A stretch of DNA of 64,000 nucleotides from Caldifarciminota bacterium UBA1063 (lineage in GTDB: Bacteria > Hydrothermota > Hydrothermia > UBA1063), in assembly GCA_002316275.1 (NCBI GenBank), contig DCDE01000004.1, positions 124,001 to 188,000 on the forward strand, read 5' to 3'. The notes under the pieces were generated by a model, which saw only the letters and a list, made by a program, of their open reading frames with translations, was not told the origin of the DNA and made no database searches. Below, one piece after another: positions 7,994 to 16,556 of the stretch. The translations under genes were made by a program, and so were the position numbers. Each line of letters begins with the position of its first letter. Position 1 is the first letter of the stretch.

Positions 7994-9305
7994 AAGAATT
8001 GTACTAAAAGCACGTTACATTCTTATTAGTTCCGAAGAGAAAATAGAAAATGGGTTTGTTATTGTCTCAAATGGCTTAATTGAGAAGACGGGAAAAGCTG
8101 AAGAATTGAAAGTAGATAGCACCACCGTAACCTTTGATTTTGGTGATGCTATTATATGCCCAGGTTTCATAAATACTCATACTCATGCAGCCATGGTAGG
8201 GATGAGAGGAATGGCAGATGACCTTCCCCTAAAGACATGGCTTGAAAAGTATGTCTGGCCCACCGAGTTAAAGCTTGTAAATCGTGATTTCATCTCAAAG
8301 ACCGTACCTCTCGCATTAGCAGAAATGATTTCCTCAGGTACCACGACATTTGTAGATATGTATTTCTTCGAAGACCTCACTGCAGAGATAGTCAAAGATG
8401 TTGGTATGCGCGCTGTACTTGGGGAAGGTATTATTGATGGCCCCACCCCTGCCTTCGAATCTAGTGGGAAAACCTTTGATTTCGTGGAGTCCTTTATCCA
8501 AAATTATGAAAAGGATGAATTTATATACCCTGCTGTTGCTCCCCATGCTCCCTATACAACTGACAAAGAAGCACTTTTAAAATCAGCTAACCTCGCTGAA
8601 AAATACGGTGTTCCCTTACTTATTCATGTTGCAGAAACCCAGTGGGAATTTGAAGAAATTAAGAAATTGTACGGACTCTCACCTTTTTCCTTTTTGGAAT
8701 CAATCGGATTTTTAAACAAAAGAGTCATCTCAGCCCATTCCGTATGGGTTGACGAATCAGAGTTTGATATCATAAAAAGACGCGAAGTAAACATATCCCA
8801 TAATCCTGAAAGTAATGCAAAGCTCGCTTCAGGAATTGCACCTTTGGCTGAATTCCTTAAGAAGGGCATTAATGTTTGCCTTGGAACCGATGGCGCTTGT
8901 TCTAACAACAATTTAGACATCATCGAGGAAATGAGAACAGCTTCCTTCTTGCAGAAGGTCAAATATATGAATCCCGAAAGTTTATCTGCGAGAGAACTTT
9001 TCAAAATCGCAACGGAGAACGGCGCGCGTGCCCTCGGACTGGAAGAAAAATTGGGAACGCTAGACCCAGGGAAATGGGCAGACCTTATCGTTATTGATCT
9101 CGAGAGCCCTGGGCTACAGCCGGTCTTCGATCCTTACTCCCATATCGTATATGCATCAAAATCTGCAGATGTGAAAGCGACGATGGTAAATGGTAGATTC
9201 CTTTATATGGGAGGTGAATTCCAAACCATTGCTCTTGACACGGTGTTGCACAACATCAAGGGAATTGAAAAGCTCATAAGAAAGGAGATCTTTAATGAAG
9301 CTTAG
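7986..9305 (+). CDS. mtaD: 5'-methylthioadenosine/S-adenosylhomocysteine deaminase
   Basis: This is an amidohydrolase of the ATZ/TRZ group. The signature NTHTHAAMVGMRGMADDLPL gives the two metal His residues and the substrate loop of MTA/SAH deaminases. Further motifs are PHAPYT, LIHVAETQWE, SAHSVW, SHNPESNAKLASG and GTDGACSNNNLD. It removes the amino group from MTA or SAH to give the inosyl compound. The ORF can be extended to a TTG at 7977, but ATG at 7986 gives the usual N terminus (439 aa) with an 8-bp overlap. MTA is the by-product of the aminopropyltransferases encoded 5 kb downstream on the same strand. Confidence 0.92.
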   Translation: MSERIVLKARYILISSEEKIENGFVIVSNGLIEKTGKAEELKVDSTTVTFDFGDAIICPGFINTHTHAAMVGMRGMADDLPLKTWLEKYVWPTELKLVNRDFISKTVPLALAEMISSGTTTFVDMYFFEDLTAEIVKDVGMRAVLGEGIIDGPTPAFESSGKTFDFVESFIQNYEKDEFIYPAVAPHAPYTTDKEALLKSANLAEKYGVPLLIHVAETQWEFEEIKKLYGLSPFSFLESIGFLNKRVISAHSVWVDESEFDIIKRREVNISHNPESNAKLASGIAPLAEFLKKGINVCLGTDGACSNNNLDIIEEMRTASFLQKVKYMNPESLSARELFKIATENGARALGLEEKLGTLDPGKWADLIVIDLESPGLQPVFDPYSHIVYASKSADVKATMVNGRFLYMGGEFQTIALDTVLHNIKGIEKLIRKEIFNEA

Positions 9306-10677
9306 TTTCCTTGGAGCATGTGGTACGGTTACAGGGTCCATGTATCTTGTAGAAACTGCTTCTAAGAAAAAAGTCATAGTTGATTCTGGAATGTTTCAAG
9401 GCGAGTTTGAACACCTCAACTTTGAGCCTCTCCCCTTCGACCCTTACGAAATTGATGCAATCCTCCTTACCCATGCCCACCTTGACCATGTAGGACTCAT
9501 ACCTAAACTCGTTAAAGAAGGCTTTGAGGGAAAGATCATAGGTACCTCAGCCACGCTCGATTTAGCGAGGATAATTTTGATGGACGCAGCTAAACTTCAA
9601 TCAGAAGAATTTGAATCCCAACTAAGGAGGAACCAGAGGAAGGGTATTGAAACACCTGAACCCCTTTACACTCTTGAAGATGCAGTATCTGCAATGTCAT
9701 ACTTCACTCCAGTAAAGGGATATGGGGAGGGGATAGAAATCTTCCCGGATCTTTTTGTAACTTGGCGAGACGCAGGGCACATACTCGGATCTTCCTTTCT
9801 TGAAATGAATGTCGAAGGTAAGAAAATAATATTTTCTGGAGATCTTGGAAACAGGAATAAACCCATTGTAAGAGACCCTGAATCCATAAAGATGAAAGAC
9901 GCAGATGCATTACTTGTAGAATCAACCTATGGATCAAGAGTCCACAAAAGCATTGAAGAATCTAAGGAAGAACTACTCACGGCTTTAAAAGATACTCTCG
10001 ATAAAGGGAATATCCTCATTCCATCTTTTGCCGTTGAGCGAGCCCAAGACATTCTTTACTACATAAGAGAATTCAAGGAGACTGGGGAAATTTCTTCCGA
10101 TGTGAAAGTATTTCTGGATAGTCCTCTCGCCATTTCTGCTACGAATATCTTCAGGGCACACGGAGAGGTATTTGACGATGAGGCGAGAGAACTGTTAAAA
10201 CAGAAAAAAGACATCTTTAACTTTCCAAATCTTTTCTTCACAAGATCAAAGGAAGCCTCGATGCGAATAAATGAGATAAGGAGAGGCGCAATAATTATCG
10301 CTGGGTCCGGAATGTGCACCGGCGGCCGCATCAAACACCACTTGAAACATAATCTATGGAGAGAAGAATGTTCTGTAGTCTTCGTTGGTTACCAGGCAAG
10401 AGGCACTCTCGGTAGAAAATTGGTGGACGGCGCTAAAGAAGTAGATATCTACTGGGAGACAGTCAAGGTGAATGCAAAGATTTACACTATCAACGGATTC
10501 TCAGCCCATGCAGATCAACAGGATATTCTGGACTGGATTAATCCCCTTAACAGAGAGACCCAAATTTTTGTAACCCATGGTGAAGATTCAGAAAGGGACA
10601 CACTTGCGGAGAAGATAGGGAAAGCGGGTTTTAAGCATATCGAGAAACCAAGGTTAAATGATACCGTAACTTTTTAA
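9295..10677 (+). CDS. Beta-CASP metallo-beta-lactamase ribonuclease
   Basis: This 460-residue protein has the MBL core with H60-A-H62-L-D64-H65, followed by the beta-CASP insert, AGSGMCTGGRIKHHL and the C-terminal RMMBL segment with FSAHADQ and FVTHGE. It matches the bacterial CPSF-like RNases such as TTHA0252, which act as endo- or exonucleases on RNA. It should be cytoplasmic, as no signal peptide is seen. Its ATG overlaps mtaD by 11 bp, with GGAG in the mtaD tail. Confidence 0.93.
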   Translation: MKLSFLGACGTVTGSMYLVETASKKKVIVDSGMFQGEFEHLNFEPLPFDPYEIDAILLTHAHLDHVGLIPKLVKEGFEGKIIGTSATLDLARIILMDAAKLQSEEFESQLRRNQRKGIETPEPLYTLEDAVSAMSYFTPVKGYGEGIEIFPDLFVTWRDAGHILGSSFLEMNVEGKKIIFSGDLGNRNKPIVRDPESIKMKDADALLVESTYGSRVHKSIEESKEELLTALKDTLDKGNILIPSFAVERAQDILYYIREFKETGEISSDVKVFLDSPLAISATNIFRAHGEVFDDEARELLKQKKDIFNFPNLFFTRSKEASMRINEIRRGAIIIAGSGMCTGGRIKHHLKHNLWREECSVVFVGYQARGTLGRKLVDGAKEVDIYWETVKVNAKIYTINGFSAHADQQDILDWINPLNRETQIFVTHGEDSERDTLAEKIGKAGFKHIEKPRLNDTVTF

Positions 10678-10688
10678 AAGGAGGAGAC

Positions 10689-11729
10689 GTGGTAGACTCC
10701 AAAGAAATCTACGCAATTTTAACTGAACTTAAGGACCCTGTTTCAGGAGAAACACTCTTCAAACTGGGGCTCTTGAAAGACATCTCCCTTACCAACAATA
10801 ATCTTTCCCTTACCTTAATTGCTTCCAATGAAGAAGAAATGGCAAGTTTTGAAAAAATGATTAGAGAAGCCTTAAAAAACTGCGGAATACCCTCAATCAA
10901 CATCAATCGGGTACTCAGGACATCTACAGAACTTAAACCTAAACAAAAGGCAAAAGAAAGAGTCATAGAAGGTGTCAAAAAAATTATCGCCATTGGTAGC
11001 GGCAAAGGTGGCGTTGGGAAATCCACAGTAGCAGCAAACCTTGCAGCGGCTCTTTCCATTAAGCACTTAGAAGTAGGCCTTTTTGACGGCGATATTTATG
11101 GACCTTCTATATCAAAAATGTTTGGTATCGATGGTATTGCTCCTATGGTTGAAAACCAGAAAATGATTCCAGCCAACCGATTCGGCCTGAAAATACTCTC
11201 TATGGGACAGCTAGTGGATGAAGAAACTCCTGTATTATGGCGTGGTCCACTAATTCATAAGGCTTACGAACAATTTCTCTATGACACTTTATGGGGAGCC
11301 CTCGATATCCTTTTAGTAGATCTCCCACCTGGTACAGGTGATGCACAATTGAGTGCGATACAACTCGTAAATTTAGATGGAGCAATCATTGTAACCACAC
11401 CCCAAGATGTCTCCCTTATTGAAGTCAAAAAAGCAATCAACATGTTTAGAAAGAACGGAGTAAAAATATTGGGAGTTGTTGAAAACATGAGCTATTTCAT
11501 GTGCCCACAGTGTGGAACGATAACTCATATTTTCGGAAACGGTGGAGCAAAGAAGCTAAATGAGAAAATGGATGTAAAAGTCCTCGCTGAGATCCCCGTC
11601 TCACCTCTTATCAGTAAGAGTGGTGATGAAGGTATGCCAGTGGTCTTGTCAAATGGAGATGAACACCCAGAAATCAGAGAAACCTTTTTGAGTCTTGCCA
11701 ATAATATAATTGAAGAATTTGGATTATGA
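10689..11729 (+). CDS. mrp: Mrp/NBP35-family Fe-S carrier ATPase
   Basis: Residues 1-90 form a diverged MIP18-like domain. From residue 98 comes the deviant Walker A GSGKGGVGKSTVAANLA, then the DGDIYGPS, DLPPGTGD and TTPQDVSLIEV motifs of Mrp proteins. The CxxC pair in YFMCPQCG near residue 268 would hold a bridging [4Fe-4S] cluster. The start is GTG with AAGGAGGAG just upstream. In the operon it pairs functionally with the SufT-like factor at 7682. Confidence 0.94.
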   Translation: MVDSKEIYAILTELKDPVSGETLFKLGLLKDISLTNNNLSLTLIASNEEEMASFEKMIREALKNCGIPSININRVLRTSTELKPKQKAKERVIEGVKKIIAIGSGKGGVGKSTVAANLAAALSIKHLEVGLFDGDIYGPSISKMFGIDGIAPMVENQKMIPANRFGLKILSMGQLVDEETPVLWRGPLIHKAYEQFLYDTLWGALDILLVDLPPGTGDAQLSAIQLVNLDGAIIVTTPQDVSLIEVKKAINMFRKNGVKILGVVENMSYFMCPQCGTITHIFGNGGAKKLNEKMDVKVLAEIPVSPLISKSGDEGMPVVLSNGDEHPEIRETFLSLANNIIEEFGL

Positions 11730-12724
11730 AGGCTGTTATTATATCCAGGGGAAATGAAGACCCACAGATTAGGGAACTACCCGTTCCCGTACCAGACAAG
11801 GGAGAGGTCCTCATTCAGGTAAAACATGTGTTACTCACTCCGGAAGATTTAAATGTGAAAGAACTTCCCTTAGATGAGGTGGTACCAGGCAGGTTTCTCA
11901 CTGGAGAGGTGGTCGGAACGGGTCATGGGGTTATAAATTTCAACACTGGGGATACAGTGGTTGTAAATCCAATCCTAAATTGTGGAAACTGCAGTTATTG
12001 TTATACTCAAAAAGAAGACCTATGTAGCGATCCAAAGATACTTGGTAAAGACATAGATGGAGGACTTGCCGAATATATAAAGGTCTCTGAAAAAAATCTT
12101 GTAAAGTTGCCACTTGAAATCTCTCCACAACAAGGTACATTCATCCCGCTGCTATCCGATCTTTTATACTTCATCCCGGACTCTATGACACCCGGACTTA
12201 CTTCCATAACCACTATTAACAGCATAGAAGGTGTGATTTTCACAAGGTTACTTCTCATCTCAGGGACCATAAGAAATATCATCTTTTCAACATCTCAAAG
12301 ACTTAGAACCTTTCTAAAACCAGACCTCCGCATAATGTATACAGAAGAGACATCTGCCTTCTCTTCTATGTGCGCTGAGCTTGGAGAGCACATAGATTTG
12401 GGCTTCGAATTCACAGGCGATGGTAGCCTACTCAAGTTGATTACAAAGAACATAAGCCGAGGAGGGACAGTTTATATTTGCAAAACTGTGAGAGATATAC
12501 CTCAAGAATATAACCTCCTGGAGGAAATAAATTCCAGAATGTTTGTGATCAAACCGGGAAATTTCCTCTCAAGCCAAAAGAGAATGAAATACTCTACAAA
12601 ATTGCTCCTTACTCATGCTCTAAACACTGAAGATTTCATTACCCACGTTTTCTCATTAGAAGATTTGCAGAAAATCAAGAGCATACTTACAAAGGAACCT
12701 GCATTGACCTTGGTAAATTTCTGA
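11726..12724 (+). CDS. Threonine dehydrogenase-like MDR protein lacking catalytic zinc ligands (probable pseudoenzyme)
   Basis: The fold is a zinc-type medium-chain dehydrogenase, closest in layout to L-threonine 3-dehydrogenase (MKA...LPVPVPDKGEVLIQV; C-terminal HVFSLEDLQKI). The structural zinc site is intact: C86, C89, C92, C100. The catalytic site is not. The position of Tdh Cys38 is T38, and the GHE motif reads G55-R56-F57, removing the His and Glu ligands. The Rossmann GxGxxG segment is also gone, replaced by a hydrophobic and Thr-rich stretch at about 165-205. There are no internal stops, and the gene overlaps mrp by 4 bp (ATGA). The KBL-like partner gene follows 1 bp later. It may be a structural or regulatory relic rather than an oxidoreductase; diverged catalysis cannot be excluded. 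Confidence 0.8.
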   Translation: MKAVIISRGNEDPQIRELPVPVPDKGEVLIQVKHVLLTPEDLNVKELPLDEVVPGRFLTGEVVGTGHGVINFNTGDTVVVNPILNCGNCSYCYTQKEDLCSDPKILGKDIDGGLAEYIKVSEKNLVKLPLEISPQQGTFIPLLSDLLYFIPDSMTPGLTSITTINSIEGVIFTRLLLISGTIRNIIFSTSQRLRTFLKPDLRIMYTEETSAFSSMCAELGEHIDLGFEFTGDGSLLKLITKNISRGGTVYICKTVRDIPQEYNLLEEINSRMFVIKPGNFLSSQKRMKYSTKLLLTHALNTEDFITHVFSLEDLQKIKSILTKEPALTLVNF

Positions 12725-12725
12725 A

Positions 12726-13838
12726 ATGGAATACATTTATGAATCAAATAGACTGTGCGGTCCGTGGATAATTTGGGGCAAAAAGAGAATCCTCAATCTT
12801 GGCGGTGGCGATATACTGGGGTTCACAAGCAATGTCGCGTTTCAAAAATTGCTTTCCGAAAATATATTCACCGATGAGATTCTAAACCGCCCTAGATTTC
12901 TTAGTGAAGAAGAAAATATTTACAAAGAATCTGCAAGGGTGTTCTCGCAATTTAAAGGTTTTGAAGATGCAATTCTGTTTTCCGATCCTTACACACCTTT
13001 CTTGACAATTCTTGAAAGCCTTATTCCTCAGGGTCTTACCCTCCTCATCGATGAACATTTCGACCCGTCTATGACCTCTTTTCTAAACAGCCTGACAAAT
13101 CGTATAACATTCTTTCCGCATAACTCTATTGAGCAATTAGAAAAAGCTCTAAGTGAAAAAAACGAAGGACTTGTTGCAATATTAGTGCAAACTCTCTATC
13201 CTCTCTCCTCCGATTTTGTGCCATTAAACAGGATCGTTGAACTTTCCAACAAAAATGAAAGCACCCTTATCATTTTCGAATCGTGGGCGGACGGTCTTGT
13301 GGGCTCCAATGGACAGGGTATTTATGCCATATCATCCCAATTACCTCCAAAAGCTTATGTATTCGGCAGTCTGTCACATATATTACCCTTCCCACCTTCA
13401 TACCTCATGGGCTCCAGAAATGAGCTTAACCACTTAAGAGAGAATTCCATTACCATAAAATCCTCTTCCAACATATCATACTTCCAAATGAGTATCCTAA
13501 GATGGTTTGTTAAAACAATGCAATCTGAAACCTCTCTACTAAAAAAACTTTATGACAACGCAAACTACCTCAGATACGAGCTTCTCAGTAGAAGATTCAA
13601 GATCCTGGGTGAATTCACCCCATTAATTCCCATTCTTATAGGCGAAAAAGAGAAAACTACGGCTTTCAGGAACTACCTTTTAAGTAATAACATTTTAGTA
13701 AACAAAATAGTATTCCCCCTTGTGCCACCTGGAAAATCGCGGACATTGATAATCCCATCTGTTTACCACATTAAGGATGACCTTGACTTTGCAATTGAAA
13801 AAATCACCGAAGCAGGTGAATTCCTTGGTATTATTTAG
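12726..13838 (+). CDS. KBL/AONS-like alpha-oxoamine synthase homologue lacking the PLP lysine (probable pseudoenzyme)
   Basis: The 370-residue protein aligns along its length with glycine C-acetyltransferase (2-amino-3-ketobutyrate CoA ligase): KGFEDAILFSD for GMEDAILYSS, GLVGSNGQGIY for GFVGENGRGS, FPLVPPGKSR for YPVVPKGQAR. All three cofactor residues are replaced. The Asp that binds the pyridine nitrogen is F184, the ring-stacking His is W187, and the Schiff-base Lys in GTLGKA is H218 (GSLSHI). The substrate loop is also lost. The frame is unbroken and ends 2 bp before the next promoter. Because its neighbour is a dehydrogenase homologue that is likewise inactivated, the two seem to have been kept together for a non-catalytic role. 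Confidence 0.8.
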   Translation: MEYIYESNRLCGPWIIWGKKRILNLGGGDILGFTSNVAFQKLLSENIFTDEILNRPRFLSEEENIYKESARVFSQFKGFEDAILFSDPYTPFLTILESLIPQGLTLLIDEHFDPSMTSFLNSLTNRITFFPHNSIEQLEKALSEKNEGLVAILVQTLYPLSSDFVPLNRIVELSNKNESTLIIFESWADGLVGSNGQGIYAISSQLPPKAYVFGSLSHILPFPPSYLMGSRNELNHLRENSITIKSSSNISYFQMSILRWFVKTMQSETSLLKKLYDNANYLRYELLSRRFKILGEFTPLIPILIGEKEKTTAFRNYLLSNNILVNKIVFPLVPPGKSRTLIIPSVYHIKDDLDFAIEKITEAGEFLGII

Positions 13839-13840
13839 TG

Positions 13841-13869
13841 TTGACAATACGAAATGTAATTTCTATAAT
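13841..13869 (+). promoter_or_regulatory. Consensus sigma-70 promoter of the polyamine operon
   Basis: TTGACA (13841-13846), a 17-bp spacer and TATAAT (13864-13869) form a perfect consensus promoter. It begins 2 bp after the stop of the KBL-like gene. Transcription should begin near 13876, leaving a leader of about 105 nt before speD. Confidence 0.9.
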
Positions 13870-13894
13870 TTTACACTGCAAGAGGTGCAGAATT

Positions 13895-13948
13895 ATGGAG
13901 AGTGAGAGTAATAGTAAAGATGGGTTATTATATATTGATAATTGGTGA
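13895..13948 (+). CDS. Possible 17-residue leader peptide upstream of speD
   Basis: Within the speD leader an ATG preceded by AGAGGTG at 8-bp spacing opens a short frame reading MESESNSKDGLLYIDNW and ending in TGA. It lies wholly inside the predicted transcript, 33 bp before the speD start. A translated leader could control speD, as upstream ORFs do in eukaryotic AdoMet decarboxylase mRNAs, but only position and ribosome site support it. Confidence 0.35.
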   Translation: MESESNSKDGLLYIDNW

Positions 13949-13981
13949 AGAAGTAAAAACAAAAAAAGGAGGCGGGAAAAA

Positions 13982-14383
13982 TTGAAAAAATCCCTGGGTG
14001 TGCACATCATCCTTGAATTCTTTGGATGCGATCCCAACGTTATCGGTAGGAGAGACTATGTAGAAAAGATCATGGCAGAAGCTGCTCAAAAAGCCAATAC
14101 TCATACTATTGGTACATTCTTCCATCAATTCAAGCCACATGGTGTATCAGGCGTCATAGTGATCGAAGAATCTCACATATCAATACATACGTGGCCTGAG
14201 TACGGATTCGCAGCTATAGACTTTTTCTACTGTTCCGATCACGTAGATGCAGATAAAGCCTTGGAAGTATTAAAGGAAGGCTTTAAGCCAGCCAGGATAT
14301 CAAGGTTGGAATTCTCCAGGGGTGCTGTGAAGGAGCTCGAAGCACATCAAATTAACCCCGAACAGGTCCTCAGCTTCGTTTAA
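13982..14383 (+). CDS. speD: S-adenosylmethionine decarboxylase proenzyme, prokaryotic class 1B
   Basis: It makes decarboxylated AdoMet, the aminopropyl donor for polyamines. The 133-residue proenzyme self-cleaves between E63 and S64 (EESHISIHTWPE), turning S64 into the pyruvoyl group. H69 and C84 match the processing and catalytic residues of the Thermotoga enzyme. The start is TTG with AAGGAGG 9 bp upstream, giving MKKSLGVH, the typical N terminus. It is the first main gene of the operon promoted at 13841. Confidence 0.95.
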   Translation: MKKSLGVHIILEFFGCDPNVIGRRDYVEKIMAEAAQKANTHTIGTFFHQFKPHGVSGVIVIEESHISIHTWPEYGFAAIDFFYCSDHVDADKALEVLKEGFKPARISRLEFSRGAVKELEAHQINPEQVLSFV

Positions 14384-14388
14384 AATGT

Positions 14389-15228
14389 ATGACAAAGCCA
14401 AAAATTACCATACTCACCGAGGAGTTTAGCCCAGGGGTAAAAATCAGCTATCATATTGAGAGAGTATTGTGCGAGGAAAGTTCCCCCTTTCAAAAAATCT
14501 TAGTTGGAGAAGTAGAAGGTATAGGAAAGTCTATGTTTCTTAATAATACAATTCAATCTGCAGAGATTGACGAGCATATTTATCATGAAGTTCTCGTGCA
14601 TCCTGCGTGCTTATTCCACCCCAATCCTAAAAGTGTTTTAATCTTTGGTGGAGGAGAAGGTGCGACCCTCAGGGAAGTTCTAAAATATCCCGTTAAAAGG
14701 GTCGTATTAGTAGAAATTGATGCGAAAGTAATAGATGTTTCTAAAAAATTTTTACCCGAATGGTCGAAGGGAAGCTTTGAAGATCCCAGTGTGGAGCTTA
14801 TTTTCGATGATGTTCGACTCTTTGTAGAAAAGTGCAATGAAAAATTTGACATTATCATCTCAGATTTAACAGACCCTTTTACAGACCCAAATTCCATTGA
14901 GTCTTACTCCACTGATTTTTTCAGGCTTTGCAACAACATTATGGGGGATGGTGCAATCCTACAAGTGCAGTCGGGTTCCATGGATCCATTTTTTATAAAA
15001 AATTATACGCTCGTAAAAAATAATCTGACGGGCGTGTTCAAATATGTAGCTCCTTACGGCTTATATATTTTTTCATTTTTTAGCGTCTGGGGCTTTCATC
15101 TTGCCTCTAACGTGGACTACTTCAGCAAGGGGCAGAAAGTGGAAGCTTCCTGTGGCTATGATTTTACCTTCTATAAACCTGAGCTGTTCGAAACAATGGT
15201 AAAGATAGCACAAATCTATAAAAATTAG
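14389..15228 (+). CDS. Aminopropyltransferase, thermospermine-synthase-like
   Basis: This is a spermidine-synthase-fold enzyme transferring an aminopropyl group from decarboxylated AdoMet. It differs from the second copy at 15723. The AdoMet loop reads GGGEGA (residues 87-92) where spermidine synthases have GGGDGG. The DxxDP motif is SDLTDP, and the C-terminal loop reads SVWGFHLAS (232-240) without the YPGG of spermidine synthases. Plant ACL5-type thermospermine synthases show GEGS, DLADP and WGWVMAS at the same places. A role in extending spermidine to a tetraamine is therefore likely, but product specificity cannot be read from sequence alone. Confidence 0.82.
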   Translation: MTKPKITILTEEFSPGVKISYHIERVLCEESSPFQKILVGEVEGIGKSMFLNNTIQSAEIDEHIYHEVLVHPACLFHPNPKSVLIFGGGEGATLREVLKYPVKRVVLVEIDAKVIDVSKKFLPEWSKGSFEDPSVELIFDDVRLFVEKCNEKFDIIISDLTDPFTDPNSIESYSTDFFRLCNNIMGDGAILQVQSGSMDPFFIKNYTLVKNNLTGVFKYVAPYGLYIFSFFSVWGFHLASNVDYFSKGQKVEASCGYDFTFYKPELFETMVKIAQIYKN

Positions 15229-15242
15229 GGAGAGAATCAATA

Positions 15243-15719
15243 ATGGAAAAACTCCAATATGGTAAACTTGAATATTTCTCAATAGTCGGTGGTATCGGAG
15301 AAGGATCGACATTCCTCAACGCCTTTGATGCAGCGTTGATCGCAGCAAAGGTTGGGAACTACAACCTTGTGCGCGTCTCCAGTATTCTGCCACCAAACGT
15401 AAAGAAGGCGGATGAGGTATTGCTTCCTCCAGGTTCTATACTACCCATCGCTTATGGACATGCCTACTCAGCAGAGAAGGGGAATAGAATCACTGCCGCT
15501 GTCTCCATCGGTATTCCGGAAAATCCAGAAAGTATAGGTGTAATCATGGAATACTCAGGTGATCTTGATGAGGGAGACGCACGAGAGTTCGTTATCAACA
15601 TGGCAAGGGAAGCTATGGAAAAACGGAACATACACATAAGAGAAATCTTATATAATGTGGTCTCCACCAAGGTAAATGATAAGAAAACGTGTGTGTTTGC
15701 AGCTGTAGCATTGTGGTGA
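15243..15719 (+). CDS. pdaD: Pyruvoyl-dependent arginine decarboxylase
   Basis: It converts arginine to agmatine. The 158-residue proenzyme carries the self-cleavage site LVRVSSILPP, with the bond between S46 and S47; S47 becomes the pyruvoyl group. The N-terminal FSIVGGIGEGSTFLNAFDAAL and the later GVIMEYSG motif with the conserved Glu match the archaeal/chlamydial PvlArgDC family. GGGAGAGA precedes the ATG. This is the archaeal-type route, unlike the PLP enzyme SpeA found in many bacteria. Confidence 0.95.
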   Translation: MEKLQYGKLEYFSIVGGIGEGSTFLNAFDAALIAAKVGNYNLVRVSSILPPNVKKADEVLLPPGSILPIAYGHAYSAEKGNRITAAVSIGIPENPESIGVIMEYSGDLDEGDAREFVINMAREAMEKRNIHIREILYNVVSTKVNDKKTCVFAAVALW

Positions 15720-15722
15720 ATT

Positions 15723-16556
15723 ATGGAACTATGGTTTAAGGAATTACATGACGCTGCCTCGGGTATAACGTTTAAAATTAAAGAATATCTTTATTCTGGG
15801 AAATCACCGTTCCAGAAGATAGATGTGTTTGAAGTGGAAACCTACGGACGCGTGCTCGTTCTGGATGGGATGGTAATGCTAACTGAAAGGGATGAATTTA
15901 TATACCACGAGATGATCTGCCACCCAGCCTTACGGGTGGTTCATCCTGATCCCGAGAAGATTTTGATAATCGGAGGCGGAGACGGTGGAACAGTCAGGGA
16001 AGTTATGAAGTATAGTGAAGTAAAAAAAGTGACACTGGTGGAAATCGACAAGGAAGTGGTTGAAGTCTCTAAAAGATACCTTCATAATATCTCTGGCGCT
16101 CTTCTCGATCCAAGACTTGAAATTAGATTCGAAGACGGCGTGCATTTTGTGAAACATTCAGAAGATAAATTTGATATAATTCTACTTGACACATCCGATC
16201 CCGTTGGTCCAGCTGTATCCCTTTACAGAAAAGAGTTTTACGAGAATTGTAAAAACAGATTGGCACAAAACGGAATTCTCGTTACCCAGGCAGAATCCCC
16301 GTGGGCTCAGCTTACGACTCTAAAAAATTTGCTTTCTGAAATCAAGGGATTATTTCATAAAACCACCCTTTATCTCTCTCATATACCAACCTATCCAGGG
16401 GGAATATGGGCTTTTCTCATGATGGGTGAAAATTATGATATCAACAAGATACAAAGACCATTACCTCCTGGAACAAAATATTATAATGATGACGTGCATA
16501 TAGGCATGACAGCTCTTCCACAATATCTGAAAGAGGCTCTGGATGGCAACTATTAA
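15723..16556 (+). CDS. speE: Spermidine synthase-type aminopropyltransferase
   Basis: The 277-residue protein carries every canonical spermidine-synthase motif: LVLDGMVMLTERDEFIYHEM, GGGDGG (84-89), VEIDKEVV, LDTSDPVGPA, TQAESPW and the YPGGIWAF loop near the C terminus. The acceptor may be putrescine or agmatine; in Thermus the homologue uses agmatine. The gene starts 3 bp after pdaD and overlaps the agmatinase-family gene by 14 bp. Confidence 0.94.
   Translation: MELWFKELHDAASGITFKIKEYLYSGKSPFQKIDVFEVETYGRVLVLDGMVMLTERDEFIYHEMICHPALRVVHPDPEKILIIGGGDGGTVREVMKYSEVKKVTLVEIDKEVVEVSKRYLHNISGALLDPRLEIRFEDGVHFVKHSEDKFDIILLDTSDPVGPAVSLYRKEFYENCKNRLAQNGILVTQAESPWAQLTTLKNLLSEIKGLFHKTTLYLSHIPTYPGGIWAFLMMGENYDINKIQRPLPPGTKYYNDDVHIGMTALPQYLKEALDGNY

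Noticed and set aside
13831..14140. Minus-strand frames across the speD leader and start
   Set aside because: They are shadows opposite speD and its leader, without ribosome sites.
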